64,000 nt of DNA from Roseateles_B flavus (GCF_039872765.1 NZ_JBDPZC010000003.1:124001-188000), one strand, 5' to 3'; shown: positions 25,158-38,350, counted from the first letter of the stretch. A program made the numbers and translations. The notes: generated by a model not told the origin, from the letters alone.

Positions 25158-26282
25158 ATGAGCACGCACGCCCCCTCCTCTCCCGACACGCTGAGCTACG
25201 AACAGGCCGGCGTCAACTACGACCTCATCGACCCCCTGAAGATCAGCGCCCAGCGCGCCGCCGCGGCCACCGCGGCCCATCTGGGCGGCCATGGTTTCAC
25301 CGAGGTGAAGGCCTCGCGTGGCGAGTCGGCCTATGTGGTGGACGTGGGCCCTTTCTACCTGGCCTCCATCGTCGAATGCCTGGGCACCAAGACCCTGGTG
25401 GCCGATGAGATGTCCAAGCTGACGGGCAAGAGCTTCTACGCCGGCATCGCCCAGGACACCATCGCCATGGCCATCAACGACCTGATCACCGTGGGCGCCA
25501 CGCCCCTGGTGGTGCAGGCCTACTGGGCCGCCGGCGGCTCGGACTGGTTCGGCGACAAGCTGCGCGCCCAAGCCCTGGTGGAGGGCTGGAAGAAGGCCTG
25601 CGACACCTGCCAGGTCGCCTGGGGCGGCGGCGAGACGCCCGCCCTGGCCGGCATCGTCGAGGAAGGCCGCATCGACCTGGCCGCCTCCTGCACCGGCCTG
25701 ATCAACCCCAAGGAGCGCCTCTCGGTGGGCGACAAGCTCGGCGCCGGCGATGCCATCGTGCTGCTGGCCTCCAGCGGCATCCATGCCAACGGCCTGTCCC
25801 TGGCCCGCAAGCTGGTCGAGCGCCTGCCCCAGGGCTACCTCACCGAGATCAGCCCCGGCCTGAGCTATGGGGAGGCCCTGCTGGCCCCCACGGTGCTGTA
25901 CTCGCCCGTCACCGAGGCCCTGTACAAGGCCGGGATCATCCCGCACTACTGCGCCAACATCACCGGCCACGGCTGGCGCAAGCTGCTGCGCCACCCCGGC
26001 CAGTTCACCTACCGCATCCACACGGTGCCGCCGGTCACGCCGGTGCTCAAGTTCATGCAGGACCACGCCAAGCAGGACGACCGCGAGGCCTACTCCACGC
26101 TGAACATGGGTGCGGGCTTCGCCATCTTCGTGCCGGCAGACCAGGCCGCGAAGGTGGTCGAGATCTCCCAGGCCTGCGGCATCGACGCCTGGGTGGCGGG
26201 TCAGCTCGAAGAGGGCGAGAAGCAGCTGCTGATCGAGCCCCTGAACATCCGCTTCAGCGACGACGACCTGCAGCTGCGCTGA
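25158..26282 (+). CDS. AIR synthase (PurM)-like protein, divergent form
   Basis: PurM closes formylglycinamidine ribotide to aminoimidazole ribotide in purine synthesis. This 374-aa protein keeps the PurM layout: YEQAGVNYDLID at the N-terminus, an AMAINDLITVGATPL strand matching the usual AM.VND.L..GAEPL, GGGETPALAG for GGETAEMPG, SSGIHANGLSLARK for SSG.HSNG.SL.R, and LNMGAGFAIFVP for FNMGVGM. It lacks the usual GGFG and D(G)VGTKL core: TKTLVADEMSKLTG and GIAQD replace it, and ITGHG replaces ITGGG. GIAQD recalls the Bacteroidetes-type AIR synthase. It may be the organism's PurM or a paralogue with another substrate. A strong terminator follows. Confidence 0.75.
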   Translation: MSTHAPSSPDTLSYEQAGVNYDLIDPLKISAQRAAAATAAHLGGHGFTEVKASRGESAYVVDVGPFYLASIVECLGTKTLVADEMSKLTGKSFYAGIAQDTIAMAINDLITVGATPLVVQAYWAAGGSDWFGDKLRAQALVEGWKKACDTCQVAWGGGETPALAGIVEEGRIDLAASCTGLINPKERLSVGDKLGAGDAIVLLASSGIHANGLSLARKLVERLPQGYLTEISPGLSYGEALLAPTVLYSPVTEALYKAGIIPHYCANITGHGWRKLLRHPGQFTYRIHTVPPVTPVLKFMQDHAKQDDREAYSTLNMGAGFAIFVPADQAAKVVEISQACGIDAWVAGQLEEGEKQLLIEPLNIRFSDDDLQLR

Positions 26283-26303
26283 CCCCTGTCGGCGCTACCC
26301 AAG

Positions 26304-26338
26304 ACCTGCCCAGGCCTGCGGCCTCGGCAGGTTTTTTC
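26304..26338 (+). terminator. Intrinsic terminator of the purM-like gene
   Basis: ACCTGCC and GGCAGGT enclose an inner AGGCC/GGCCT stem, giving a long hairpin followed directly by six T residues. Confidence 0.9.
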
Positions 26339-26418
26339 ATGCCTGGATCCTGGCGAGCCCGGCTTGACAGCGCCTCGCCCGGCAGGACAAGCTCCCCGGG
26401 GAGAGGAGACAAGACAAG

Positions 26419-26799
26419 ATGGACTGGTTCTACAGCCAGATGGTGTTCATCCACAGCCTGCTGGCCTGGTGCAGCGTGGTGCTGTTCCTGATCCGCGGCC
26501 TGGCCTTCCAGTTCGGGGCCGAATGGTCCATGGACGTGAGGCTGCGCGCCGTGGTCTTCGGCGTGGACACCATGCTCACCGTCTGCGGCCTCAGCCTCTG
26601 GGGCTCCATCGGCTACTCCCTCACCCGCGACACCTGGCTCACCGCCAAGCTGATCGCCCTGGTGGGCTATACCGTCTGCGCCCACTGGGCGATGGGCCGC
26701 GGCGAGTTCCGGCTGCTGGGCTATCTGCTGTCGCTGCTGCTGCTGGCCTACATGATGGGCGCGTCCATCACACGCTCTGCGTGGCTGGGCCTGGCCTGA
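26419..26799 (+). CDS. SirB2-family inner membrane protein
   Basis: 126 aa and almost entirely membrane helices (four spans). The opening with VFIHSLLAWCSVVLFLIRG and the middle TAKLIALVGYTVCAHWAMG match the SirB/invasion-regulator family, whose histidines suggest haem or quinone contact but whose function is unproven. An GGGGAGAGGAG-like ribosome binding region lies just upstream. It stands alone after the purM-like gene's terminator and converges on an unknown gene. Confidence 0.82.
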   Translation: MDWFYSQMVFIHSLLAWCSVVLFLIRGLAFQFGAEWSMDVRLRAVVFGVDTMLTVCGLSLWGSIGYSLTRDTWLTAKLIALVGYTVCAHWAMGRGEFRLLGYLLSLLLLAYMMGASITRSAWLGLA

Positions 26800-26817
26800 G
26801 GCGGGGCGAAGCGCTGG

Positions 26818-27252
26818 TCAGGCCGACAGGCGCCAGCCCTGTGCCCACAGGGCCTGCACGGCGGCACGGCGCAGGGACTGCAGCAGCGCGGCGGGGCGCT
26901 CACCTGCGCAGGCCTTCAGGGCGGGGCTGATCCAGAGCGGGCCGGTGTCGCGGCCCAGGCGGGGCTGGCCATGGCGATCGGCGCGGAAGAGCGCGAGACG
27001 CCAGGCGGGGTTCAGAGAGCCCTGCGTGCCTTCCTCGGCCAGCACGCCGCACCAGTCGCCCGCTTGCAGACGATGGGCCGCGGCGAGGATGTCCGCCAGA
27101 CGGGGCTGGCCCTGCCATTCGGCAACGACATGCCCTTGCGGATCGCGCAGCAGCCGGCTCTGCGGGCGGGCGGTGGGGGTGTTGCGCAGCCAGTGGCGCG
27201 AGGCGGCGGCGTGGCCGCTGAGGAGGCGATCGAAATCGGCGAGACCGTGCAT
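26818..27252 (-). CDS. Hypothetical protein
   Basis: 144 aa, soluble, Arg/Ala/Trp-rich, no signal peptide. A GGAG ribosome binding site lies 8 nt before the ATG, which supports a real gene. It converges on the SirB2 gene and is divergent from the SRP RNA gene. I do not recognise a domain. Confidence 0.6.
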   Translation of the reverse strand: MHGLADFDRLLSGHAAASRHWLRNTPTARPQSRLLRDPQGHVVAEWQGQPRLADILAAAHRLQAGDWCGVLAEEGTQGSLNPAWRLALFRADRHGQPRLGRDTGPLWISPALKACAGERPAALLQSLRRAAVQALWAQGWRLSA

Positions 27253-27518
27253 GAAAAAACTCCGAGTGCCCTCATCACCGGCGTTTGCCGGCCCGGGGCA
27301 TCATCGGAGCCGCAACGCTTTAGCCGTACTTGTTGACCGCCCGCAAGTAGTTGGTAAATCGGCGGTGTGCCGGACAGATGTCTCAGCACGGGTCGGATTC
27401 TACAGGCCTCGCTCCCGGCAATGGAAGCCCTCGGCTCGGCAGCGCTCGTGCAATCCTGCGCGAAGCGAGGCAAAGGACGGCATCGACCGGCTTTCCCGGG
27501 AGTGCCCTTCCGATCGCA

Positions 27519-27524
27519 TACAAT
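27519..27524 (+). promoter_or_regulatory. -10 hexamer of the SRP RNA gene
   Basis: TACAAT ends 7 nt before the inferred RNA 5' end at 27532, the spacing expected for a -10 box. No strong -35 was found, only a GC-rich region with TTTCCC at about 27492. Confidence 0.6.
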
Positions 27525-27531
27525 GCGCGCT

Positions 27532-27626
27532 GACGGGCCTCCTCGCATGGAAGCGCGGCCAACCGGGTCAGGTGGGGAACCAAGCAGCCCTAACCGTTGT
27601 GACCAGTGCCGGGGGTAAGGCTCGTC
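27532..27626 (+). ncRNA. ffs: 4.5S signal recognition particle RNA (small bacterial type)
   Basis: The conserved apical domain that binds Ffh is recognisable: GGTCAGGTGGGGAACCAAGC followed by AGCC and later GTGCCGGGGGTAAGG, matching the GGUCAGGUCCGGAAGGAAGCAGCC pattern of E. coli 4.5S RNA apart from a changed loop. The ends pair as GACGGGCCT with AGGCTCGTC (9 bp with one G-T), which fixes the boundaries at about 95 nt. The RNA pairs with Ffh to target inner-membrane proteins co-translationally. A terminator lies 43 bp downstream. Confidence 0.9.
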
Positions 27627-27669
27627 AACCCCAACACCCGTGCACGCTGCCTCGCAGCGGCACACAAAG

Positions 27670-27693
27670 AACCCGGCCCAGGCCGGGTTTTTT
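27670..27693. terminator. Terminator after the SRP RNA gene
   Basis: AACCCGGCC and GGCCGGGTT form a 9-bp stem with a 2-nt loop, followed by a T-run. It could also stop the convergent kinase transcript. Confidence 0.85.
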
Positions 27694-27721
27694 CTTGCCC
27701 GGACGCCCTCTGGGCCCGGAC

Positions 27722-30136
27722 TCAGCTCGCCTGCTTGAAGGCCATCACGGCCTGGTTGCGCAGGGTGCGCAGCAGGGAGAGCTCCTTCTCGTCGAGGTTC
27801 AGGCTGCCGGCCTCGGCGCGATCGGCGTAGATCATCGCGAAGCTGCTGCCCTTCATCACCAGGGGCAGGATCAGGAAGCTGGCGCCATGCACGCTGCCGT
27901 GGAACCAGGAGGGCAGGCGCTCGGCGATGCGGGGCTGGGAGGCGTCGGCGATGAGGGTGTCCGCCCCTTTCTGGCAGACGGCGCTGAACAGGTCGGCCTG
28001 CTGGCCCTCGGCCACCTGCAAGGGCACGCGGAACAGGGGCACCACCTGCTCCACCTGCTCGCCCAGGCCGAAGCGGCCGGTCAGGGCGTTGCTGCGCGGA
28101 TCCCGCAGGCAGAACACCACGCGCCGGAAGCCCAGGCCGCGGTAGATGGTCTCCAGGATCATGCGCAGCACTTCATTGAGCTTGAAGTTCTCCACCATGA
28201 CGTTGGTGACGTCATGGATGCCGGCGGCCAGCACCTCGGCCGCGGGCTGGCGAGGCGCGGTGGCCGGCGTCATCACCTGCGTGGGTTCGTACAAGGCCGT
28301 CGCATGCAGTTCCAGCGGAGACAGGCTGTCATCGTCAGGCGAAGCCGACAGCGGCGCCAGCAGACGCTGGGCCTGCGAGCTCTTGGGCAGGCGTATCTCC
28401 ATGGCCTCGGCCAGCTGGGACAGGCGCTGGCGGGCCTGGTCTGCCGCCTGGTCGATGCGCTCGGCGCTGAGGCCCAGGGCACGCGCATAGCGCTGCCCCA
28501 TGTGGCGGACCTTGGCATGGGCCTCGTTGGGCTCGCTGTGCAGGATCACGTCGGTCACGTCATTGGCCGCTCTCGCCAGCCAGCGCAGGCGCTCGGTGCC
28601 CTGCTCCAGCAGGCGCGGCGGGGCTTCGCCCTCCGGCCGGCTCATGCCGCGCTGCAGGGCATCCGGCAGCCCCCACTGGCGGGCCACGCCCAGGCCCAGC
28701 TGCTCGAAGCTGAGCCCCAGCACCTGCTGCGAAGCCGCCCCCTCGCTGATGGGCGCCGCGGCCGCCGCGCCCTGCCCCCGCTCGGGCCGCACGAAACGGC
28801 GGATCTGCTGCGCCTCCTCGGGGAAGTAGAACTCGGTCAGCAGCCGCCCCAGGTTCTGCAGCATGCCCACGAGGAAGGCCTCTTCGCTCTCGCGCTCCGC
28901 GGGGCACAGCTCGCGCGCCAGCGAGGCCGCCATCAGCGAGCGCAGGAACTCCTCGCGCAGCACCCGCGCATGGGCCTTGTTCTCCATGCGCTCGAGCAGG
29001 ATCAGGGACAGGGCCAGGTTGCGGATGCCCGCAAAGCCGATCAGCGCCGCCGCGCGCGACACCGTGCTGATGCTGCCCCCGCCGGCATGCGTGTACTGCA
29101 CCGTGTTGACCAGGCGCAGCAGCTTGTGGGTCAGGGCCACGTCCTTGAGGATCTCGTTGGACAGGCTGTTGAGGCTCTCGTTCTCAGACGAGGTGATGCG
29201 CTGGATGCGCGTCATGGACTCCGACATTGCCGGGAAGTCCGAGCGGTGGCGCATGCGCCGCATGAGGAAGTCCAGCGTGCCGTTGTCGGCCGCACTGCTG
29301 GTGCTCATCACCGGCGGATGCAGCCATTCAGCCAGCGCATCGTGCAGGGCCCGTGCCGTGGGCCAGCGCAGTGCCGGGTCGCGGGCCAGGCCGCGCTGGA
29401 CGATGGCCCGCAGCGCGTCGTCAACGTCCGGGTCCAGGCCATCAGGCAGCTGCAGATCCTCGTCGACCACCCGGCGCACGGCCTTCCAGGGGTCGGGATC
29501 GTAGTTGAGGCGCCGGCCGCTGAGCATCTCGGACAGCATCACCGCCACGGCGAAGACGTCCATGACAGGCGATGGCGCCAGGCCCTGCGCCGCCTCCGGC
29601 GAGAGATAGCCCGGCGTGCCCACCACCCGGCGGCGATGGCTGGGGTCACTGGTCCAGTCGGCAATGCCGAAATCCAGGATGCGGGCCCGGCCCTTGGCGT
29701 CGATGAGGATGTTGCTGGGCTTGAGGTCCCGGTGCACGACCCCGGTCTCGTGCGCGGCCATCAGGCCGTCCAGCACGCCCAGCATCAGCTCCACCGCCTC
29801 GCGCGCCTTCATCACGGGGTTGCGCTGCAGCTTCTCCGTCAGCGTGAGGCCCGCCACGTACTCGAAGACCATGTAGGCCTGGCCATCCTGCTGGTCGGCC
29901 TCGAAGACCGGCACGATGTGCGGGTGCATCAGGCGGGCCACCGCGCGGGCCTCGTGCAGGCCGGCGTCGATGAGGGCCGGGTCCGCCGCGGGGGCCAGCA
30001 CCTTCAGGGCGACGTCCCGGTCCAGCCGTGGGTCATGGGCCAGCCACACGGTGGCCTGAGCGCCGCGCCCGAGTTCACGCAACACCCGGAAACGCCCGAT
30101 CTGCGGTGGTCTGCTTGGGCTGTCGGGTGCGTGCAT
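27722..30136 (-). CDS. Ser/Thr protein kinase-HDOD-GAF protein
   Basis: An 804-aa soluble signalling protein. The N-terminal Hanks-type kinase looks active: glycine loop LGRGAQATV (22-30), ATP lysine in VALKVL (Lys45), HRDLKPSN (135-142), DFG (155-157) and GTPGYLSPE. An HDOD domain (about 300-500) has the pattern SNEILKDVALTHKLLRLVNT and AAALIGFAGIRNLALSLILL. A GAF-like domain (about 640-800) closes the protein. HDOD domains resemble HD hydrolases without metal ligands and usually scaffold signalling. The gene lies 39 bp after a pseudokinase-HDOD gene, so both are probably co-transcribed. The phosphorylation target is unknown. Confidence 0.88.
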   Translation of the reverse strand: MHAPDSPSRPPQIGRFRVLRELGRGAQATVWLAHDPRLDRDVALKVLAPAADPALIDAGLHEARAVARLMHPHIVPVFEADQQDGQAYMVFEYVAGLTLTEKLQRNPVMKAREAVELMLGVLDGLMAAHETGVVHRDLKPSNILIDAKGRARILDFGIADWTSDPSHRRRVVGTPGYLSPEAAQGLAPSPVMDVFAVAVMLSEMLSGRRLNYDPDPWKAVRRVVDEDLQLPDGLDPDVDDALRAIVQRGLARDPALRWPTARALHDALAEWLHPPVMSTSSAADNGTLDFLMRRMRHRSDFPAMSESMTRIQRITSSENESLNSLSNEILKDVALTHKLLRLVNTVQYTHAGGGSISTVSRAAALIGFAGIRNLALSLILLERMENKAHARVLREEFLRSLMAASLARELCPAERESEEAFLVGMLQNLGRLLTEFYFPEEAQQIRRFVRPERGQGAAAAAPISEGAASQQVLGLSFEQLGLGVARQWGLPDALQRGMSRPEGEAPPRLLEQGTERLRWLARAANDVTDVILHSEPNEAHAKVRHMGQRYARALGLSAERIDQAADQARQRLSQLAEAMEIRLPKSSQAQRLLAPLSASPDDDSLSPLELHATALYEPTQVMTPATAPRQPAAEVLAAGIHDVTNVMVENFKLNEVLRMILETIYRGLGFRRVVFCLRDPRSNALTGRFGLGEQVEQVVPLFRVPLQVAEGQQADLFSAVCQKGADTLIADASQPRIAERLPSWFHGSVHGASFLILPLVMKGSSFAMIYADRAEAGSLNLDEKELSLLRTLRNQAVMAFKQAS

Positions 30137-30175
30137 GGAGGATTGTTGCGGAGAGGTGATCAGGCGGGCGGGATG

Positions 30176-32077
30176 TCAGCGCTGCTCGGGGAGCGTGTCC
30201 GGGGCGGCGTCCTCGCCGGCCAGGCGCCGGCGCAGGGCGGAGGCCTGCGGCCCGTCGGGCGGTACCGACGGCACGATGGGCGGGATGTCCAGGTTGGCGG
30301 TCAGGGTGAGGTTGGCCGAGCCGATCTCGCGCGCGGCCTCGGGGCCATGGCTCGCCACCGCCTCCTTGCGCGCCGTCTCGGGCTTCAAGGCTTCCATCAC
30401 CTCGCGCAGGCCCAGGCCCAGCACGCGGGCATAGCGGCGCGTGGCCAGCTCCAGCGCCTGCTTGCGGCGGCCCTCGGGCTGCACCATGGCGTCCACCAGT
30501 TCGTTGGCGAAGCTGCAGGTGAGCCGGATGATGTCGGTGTCATGGCCGGCATGGCGCACCGGCGCATCGGGCGAGGCCCGGTGCATCATGTGCTGCACGT
30601 CAGCATCCAGGCCCCAATAGCGGGCCACGGCACTGCCCAGGGCGTCCAGGTCACAGCCCAGCACCGCGTAGGCTGCGGCCTGCTCGCTCATGCCCGGAGG
30701 ATGCGGCGCTTCCTCCGTGGGCTCCGGGGGCAGCATCAGCTGGCGGATCTGCTGGGCGTCGTCAGGGAAGTGGTATTGCAGCAGCAGGCGCCCCAGGTTC
30801 TGCAGCAGGCAGACGAGGTAGATCACTTCGGGGTCGTAGCCCGCCGGACGCAGGTTCTGCGCGATGAGGCCGGCGCGGTGCACGCGCTTCATCAGGCTGC
30901 GCATCACCGTGGCTTGCAGCTCGGACATGGGCCCCGGCCAGGGCTTGAGCGAACGCACCGCCGCCTGCAGGCCGTTGAGCCCGATCATCGCGACGGCGCG
31001 CTGCATGTTCAGCATGGTGCCGCTGTTGGCGGCGCCACTCTGCTTGAGCGCGTTGTTGACCCGGCGCAGCAGCTCCAGGGTCAGGGCCATGTCATCCAGT
31101 ACCAGGCTGGACAGGGCCGCGGCATGCTGCCCCTCCAGGCCTGCCGCACCCAGGATGCGCGACAGGCGGGCCGAGCTCGCAGGCAGGTGGCCGAAGCGCT
31201 GGAGCTTGTCCATCAGCAGGGCGATGGGGCCGCCCTCGTCCTGCTCAGCGGCCGTGCGCCAGCCGTCGAGGGCCCGCAGGAAGGTGCGGGCCTGGTGGTA
31301 GCGCTGGCGCGCCTGGCGGTCAGTCGAGCGGTTGGCGATGGCGCGCAGGGCCTCGGGGATGGGGTGCGGGGTCTCCCAGCCCAGGCGCACCAGTTCGCGC
31401 CCCTGGGGCTGCATGAGGTCCAGCACCTGACGCAGGTCAGCCTGGTCCAGCACCGGCTTGCCGCTCAGCAGGCGGTGCAGCAGCAGGCCCGCGCACAGCA
31501 CGTCCTGCTCGGCCGCCTCACGGACGGCGCTGCGGCTCTGCGTGTTGAAGTCCTGGGCCGTGCCCGTCAGGTCCTGCGCCACCTCCAGGCCGACCAGGCG
31601 GATCTGGTCCGTGGCATTGATCAGCACATGGGCCAGCTGCAGATCGCGGTGCACATGGCCGGCCTCGTGGGCATAGGCCAGACCTTCCAGCAGCTGGCTG
31701 ACCCAGGCGGCGACATCCAGGGGCAGCGGCGCGGGCTGGCGACGCAGGCGCTCCTCCAGCGTTTCGCCCAGCGCGCGGTCGTAGGCCAGGTAGGGCCACA
31801 GCTCCACCTCGCCCTGCTCGACGACATGGGCCAGGTTCGGATGATTGACGCGCGCCCCGGCGTCGGCGGTGCGCTTCCACTGCGCGAGTGCCTCCGCGCT
31901 GGCGGGCTTCTCGCGGGGCATGGACAGCAGCAGTTCCTGGCCATTGCGGGGATCGAACACCAGCCACAGCAGGCTGCGCGGCGTCTTGCTGAGCAGGGCA
32001 CGCAGCTCGAAGCGGCCGAAACGGCGCAAGGGCGCGGCCGGCGCGGCTGTGGCGGTGGTGGCGGGCGTAGAGGACAC
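30176..32077 (-). CDS. Pseudokinase-HDOD protein
   Basis: 633 aa with a kinase-like fold followed by an HDOD domain (about 320-520, FGHLPASSARLSRILGAAG and ALSSLVLDDMALTLELLRRVNN). The kinase half lacks the catalytic set: no glycine loop (LLSKTPRSLLWLV), no lysine at the ATP position (LLLSMP), HRDLQLAHVLIN instead of HRDLKPSN (143-154), and VGLE where DFG should be (162-165). HRD itself remains. It should therefore bind or regulate rather than phosphorylate, possibly acting on the intact kinase encoded next. The start is a GTG without a clear ribosome binding site. The C-terminal ~100 residues have no recognised domain. Confidence 0.82.
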   Translation of the reverse strand: MSSTPATTATAAPAAPLRRFGRFELRALLSKTPRSLLWLVFDPRNGQELLLSMPREKPASAEALAQWKRTADAGARVNHPNLAHVVEQGEVELWPYLAYDRALGETLEERLRRQPAPLPLDVAAWVSQLLEGLAYAHEAGHVHRDLQLAHVLINATDQIRLVGLEVAQDLTGTAQDFNTQSRSAVREAAEQDVLCAGLLLHRLLSGKPVLDQADLRQVLDLMQPQGRELVRLGWETPHPIPEALRAIANRSTDRQARQRYHQARTFLRALDGWRTAAEQDEGGPIALLMDKLQRFGHLPASSARLSRILGAAGLEGQHAAALSSLVLDDMALTLELLRRVNNALKQSGAANSGTMLNMQRAVAMIGLNGLQAAVRSLKPWPGPMSELQATVMRSLMKRVHRAGLIAQNLRPAGYDPEVIYLVCLLQNLGRLLLQYHFPDDAQQIRQLMLPPEPTEEAPHPPGMSEQAAAYAVLGCDLDALGSAVARYWGLDADVQHMMHRASPDAPVRHAGHDTDIIRLTCSFANELVDAMVQPEGRRKQALELATRRYARVLGLGLREVMEALKPETARKEAVASHGPEAAREIGSANLTLTANLDIPPIVPSVPPDGPQASALRRRLAGEDAAPDTLPEQR

Positions 32078-32259
32078 GGAGACGTTCTGGACCTGGTTAA
32101 TGTGGGCGGGACCTGAACGGCCCGCCCCCCAACTTGCTCTATTTGAGCGCGAAGCGCCAGCCGGGCATAGCCTGAACTGGCGCGGGCATGACAGCTTTTT
32201 CAGCTTCTCGGCCCGGGCGTGGCGAATTCACGCCGCCGACCTGGGGGGCTGAGCCCTCT

Positions 32260-36438
<4,179 letters not shown>

Positions 36439-36447
36439 GGCGCGCGG

Positions 36448-36453
36448 ATTATC
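36448..36453 (-). promoter_or_regulatory. -10-like hexamer of hrpA
   Basis: GATAAT on the minus strand ends 9 nt before the hrpA GTG; there is no ribosome binding site. It supports the GTG start and a leaderless transcript. Confidence 0.4.
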
Positions 36454-36497
36454 CGTGCCCCGCGATGCAATGCCGCAAAGGCAGCGCCGGCCGCCCT

Positions 36498-36887
36498 TCA
36501 GCCCTCTCGCGGGAAGTAGCTGATGACGTTCACGGTGGCCCCCTGCGGGTCCTGGATGCAGGCCATGCGCCCGACAGTGGGCACGTCCATGGCCGGCATC
36601 AGCACCTTGCCACCCAGGGCCTCGCAGCGACGGATGGTGTCGTCCACGCTGGCGACGGTCACGTAGCAGCCCCAGGCAGGCGGCATGGCCGGTGCGCCCT
36701 CGGGGCAGCTGGCCATGCCGCCCACGGCCACCTCGCCGACCTTGGCCACGTAGTACTTGCCCATGGGCATGTCCATGGCCTCGATGGTCCAGCCGAAGAG
36801 GCTGCCGTAGAACTCGGCCGCACGGGCGGGATCCTGGGTCATCAATTCGGACCAGCTGAAGGCGCCCGGGGTGGTGAAGACGTCCAT
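36498..36887 (-). CDS. VOC-family protein (glyoxalase/bleomycin-resistance fold)
   Basis: 129 aa with paired beta-alpha-beta-beta-beta units of the vicinal oxygen chelate fold: FSWSELMTQDPARAAEFYGSLFGWTIE at the start and GGKVLMPAMDVPTVGRMACIQDPQGATVNV at the end. The family includes small metal-dependent lyases and binding proteins; the substrate is unknown. The ATG at 36887 follows an AGGAGAT ribosome binding site, better than the longer frame starting at 37001. It lies 59 bp upstream of hrpA on the same strand and diverges from argA. Confidence 0.85.
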   Translation of the reverse strand: MDVFTTPGAFSWSELMTQDPARAAEFYGSLFGWTIEAMDMPMGKYYVAKVGEVAVGGMASCPEGAPAMPPAWGCYVTVASVDDTIRRCEALGGKVLMPAMDVPTVGRMACIQDPQGATVNVISYFPREG

Positions 36888-36998
36888 GATCGATCTCCTG
36901 GCAAGGTGAAGTCGGGGGAGGACCATCCTCCCGCCGGCTCTGGGCTTGCGCAAGTGCCGGGCCATGGCCCGCCCCCCGGGAAAGCCCTGCAGCTGCGG

Positions 36999-37004
36999 CA
37001 CAAT
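36999..37004 (+). promoter_or_regulatory. -10-like hexamer of argA
   Basis: CACAAT ends 8 nt before the argA ATG. The intervening bases are GC-rich with no ribosome binding site. Confidence 0.35.
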
Positions 37005-37012
37005 CGGGGCCC

Positions 37013-38350
37013 ATGAGTCTGGTCTTTCCCCACACCTTCGTGCCCTGGTTCCGCGCCGTGGCGCCCTACATCCACGCCTACCGCGGCGAGACTTTCGTGG
37101 TCGGCATGACCGGGGAGCTGGTGGCGGCAGGCAAGCTCAATGCCTTTGTGCAGGACCTGTCCATCATGCACGCCATGGGCATCAACATCGTGCTGGTGCA
37201 TGGCTTTCGGCCGCAGGTGAACGAGCAGCTGGCCGCCAAGGGCCAGACCTCGCGCTACAGCCATGGCATGCGCGTGACCGACGCCATCGCCCTGGACTGC
37301 GCCCAGGAGGCGGCCGGCCAGCTGCGTTTCGAGATTGAGGCGGCATTTTCCCAGGGCCTGCCCAATACCCCCATGGCGAATGCCGCAGTGCGGGTGGTGT
37401 CGGGCAATTTCCTGACCGCGCGGCCCGTGGGTATCGTCGACGGCGTGGATTTCCAGCACAGCGGCCTTGTCCGCAAGGTGGACGCCACCGCCATCCAGCG
37501 CGCCCTGGATACGGGCGCCGTGGTGCTGCTGTCACCCTTTGGTTTCTCCCCCACCGGCGAGGCCTTCAATCTCAGCATGGAAGACGTGGCCACGAGCACG
37601 GCCATTGCCCTGCAGGCGGACAAACTGCTGTTCGTCTGTGAAGTGGCCGGCGTGCCGGAAAATCCGGGCGATCCCGACAGCGCCATCGATACCGAATTGG
37701 CCCTGGCCGACGCCGAGCGCATGCTGGCCGGCAAACCCGCGCCCACGGATCCACTGGACGTGAATTTCTACCTGCAGCATTGCGTAAAGGCCTGCCAGGC
37801 CGGCGTGGAGCGTTCCCACATATTGCCGCTGGCGGTGGACGGGGCCCTGCTGCAGGAGGTTTACACCCACGACGGCATCGGCACCATGGTGGTGGACGAG
37901 AAACTCGAAAGCCTGCGCGAGGCCAATGCCGACGACATCGGCGGCATCATCGCCCTGATCGAGCCCTTCGAACGCGACGGCACGCTGGTCAAGCGCGATC
38001 GCACGGAAATCGAGCGGGATATCGAGCTCTATTCCGTGATCGAGCACGATGGCGTGATATTCGGTTGCGCGGCCCTCTATCCCTATGTGGAGGCCAAGAC
38101 TGCCGAAATGGCGGCTCTCACCGTCTCGCCTGCCGTGCAAGGTCAGGGTGACGGCGACCGCATCCTCAAGCGTGTGGAGCAGCGCGCCAAGGCCATGGGC
38201 CTCCACAGCATCTTCGTGCTGACCACCCGCACCATGCACTGGTTCATCAAGCGCGGCTTCGCGCAGGTGGACCCAGACTGGCTGCCCGAGGAACGCAAGC
38301 GCAAATACAACTGGGACCGCCGCTCCCAGGTGCTGGTCAAGAAGCTCTGA
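37013..38350 (+). CDS. argA: N-acetylglutamate synthase
   Basis: First step of arginine biosynthesis: acetyl-CoA plus glutamate to N-acetylglutamate. The 445-aa protein has an N-terminal amino-acid-kinase-like domain (about 15-285; VVGMTGELVAAGKLNAFVQDL and IVLVHGFRPQVNEQL), which in this family is regulatory and binds arginine. The C-terminal GNAT acetyltransferase domain (about 300-440) has the acetyl-CoA loop AVQGQGDGDRILKRVEQRA, where the usual Q..G.G pattern is seen, and ends with WFIKRGFAQVD. Confidence 0.95.
   Translation: MSLVFPHTFVPWFRAVAPYIHAYRGETFVVGMTGELVAAGKLNAFVQDLSIMHAMGINIVLVHGFRPQVNEQLAAKGQTSRYSHGMRVTDAIALDCAQEAAGQLRFEIEAAFSQGLPNTPMANAAVRVVSGNFLTARPVGIVDGVDFQHSGLVRKVDATAIQRALDTGAVVLLSPFGFSPTGEAFNLSMEDVATSTAIALQADKLLFVCEVAGVPENPGDPDSAIDTELALADAERMLAGKPAPTDPLDVNFYLQHCVKACQAGVERSHILPLAVDGALLQEVYTHDGIGTMVVDEKLESLREANADDIGGIIALIEPFERDGTLVKRDRTEIERDIELYSVIEHDGVIFGCAALYPYVEAKTAEMAALTVSPAVQGQGDGDRILKRVEQRAKAMGLHSIFVLTTRTMHWFIKRGFAQVDPDWLPEERKRKYNWDRRSQVLVKKL

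Noticed and set aside
26945..32116. A 1723-codon open frame on the plus strand across the unknown gene, SRP RNA and both kinase-HDOD genes
   Set aside because: It is antisense to two genes with clear domains, has biased low-complexity content, and arises from high GC at third codon positions.
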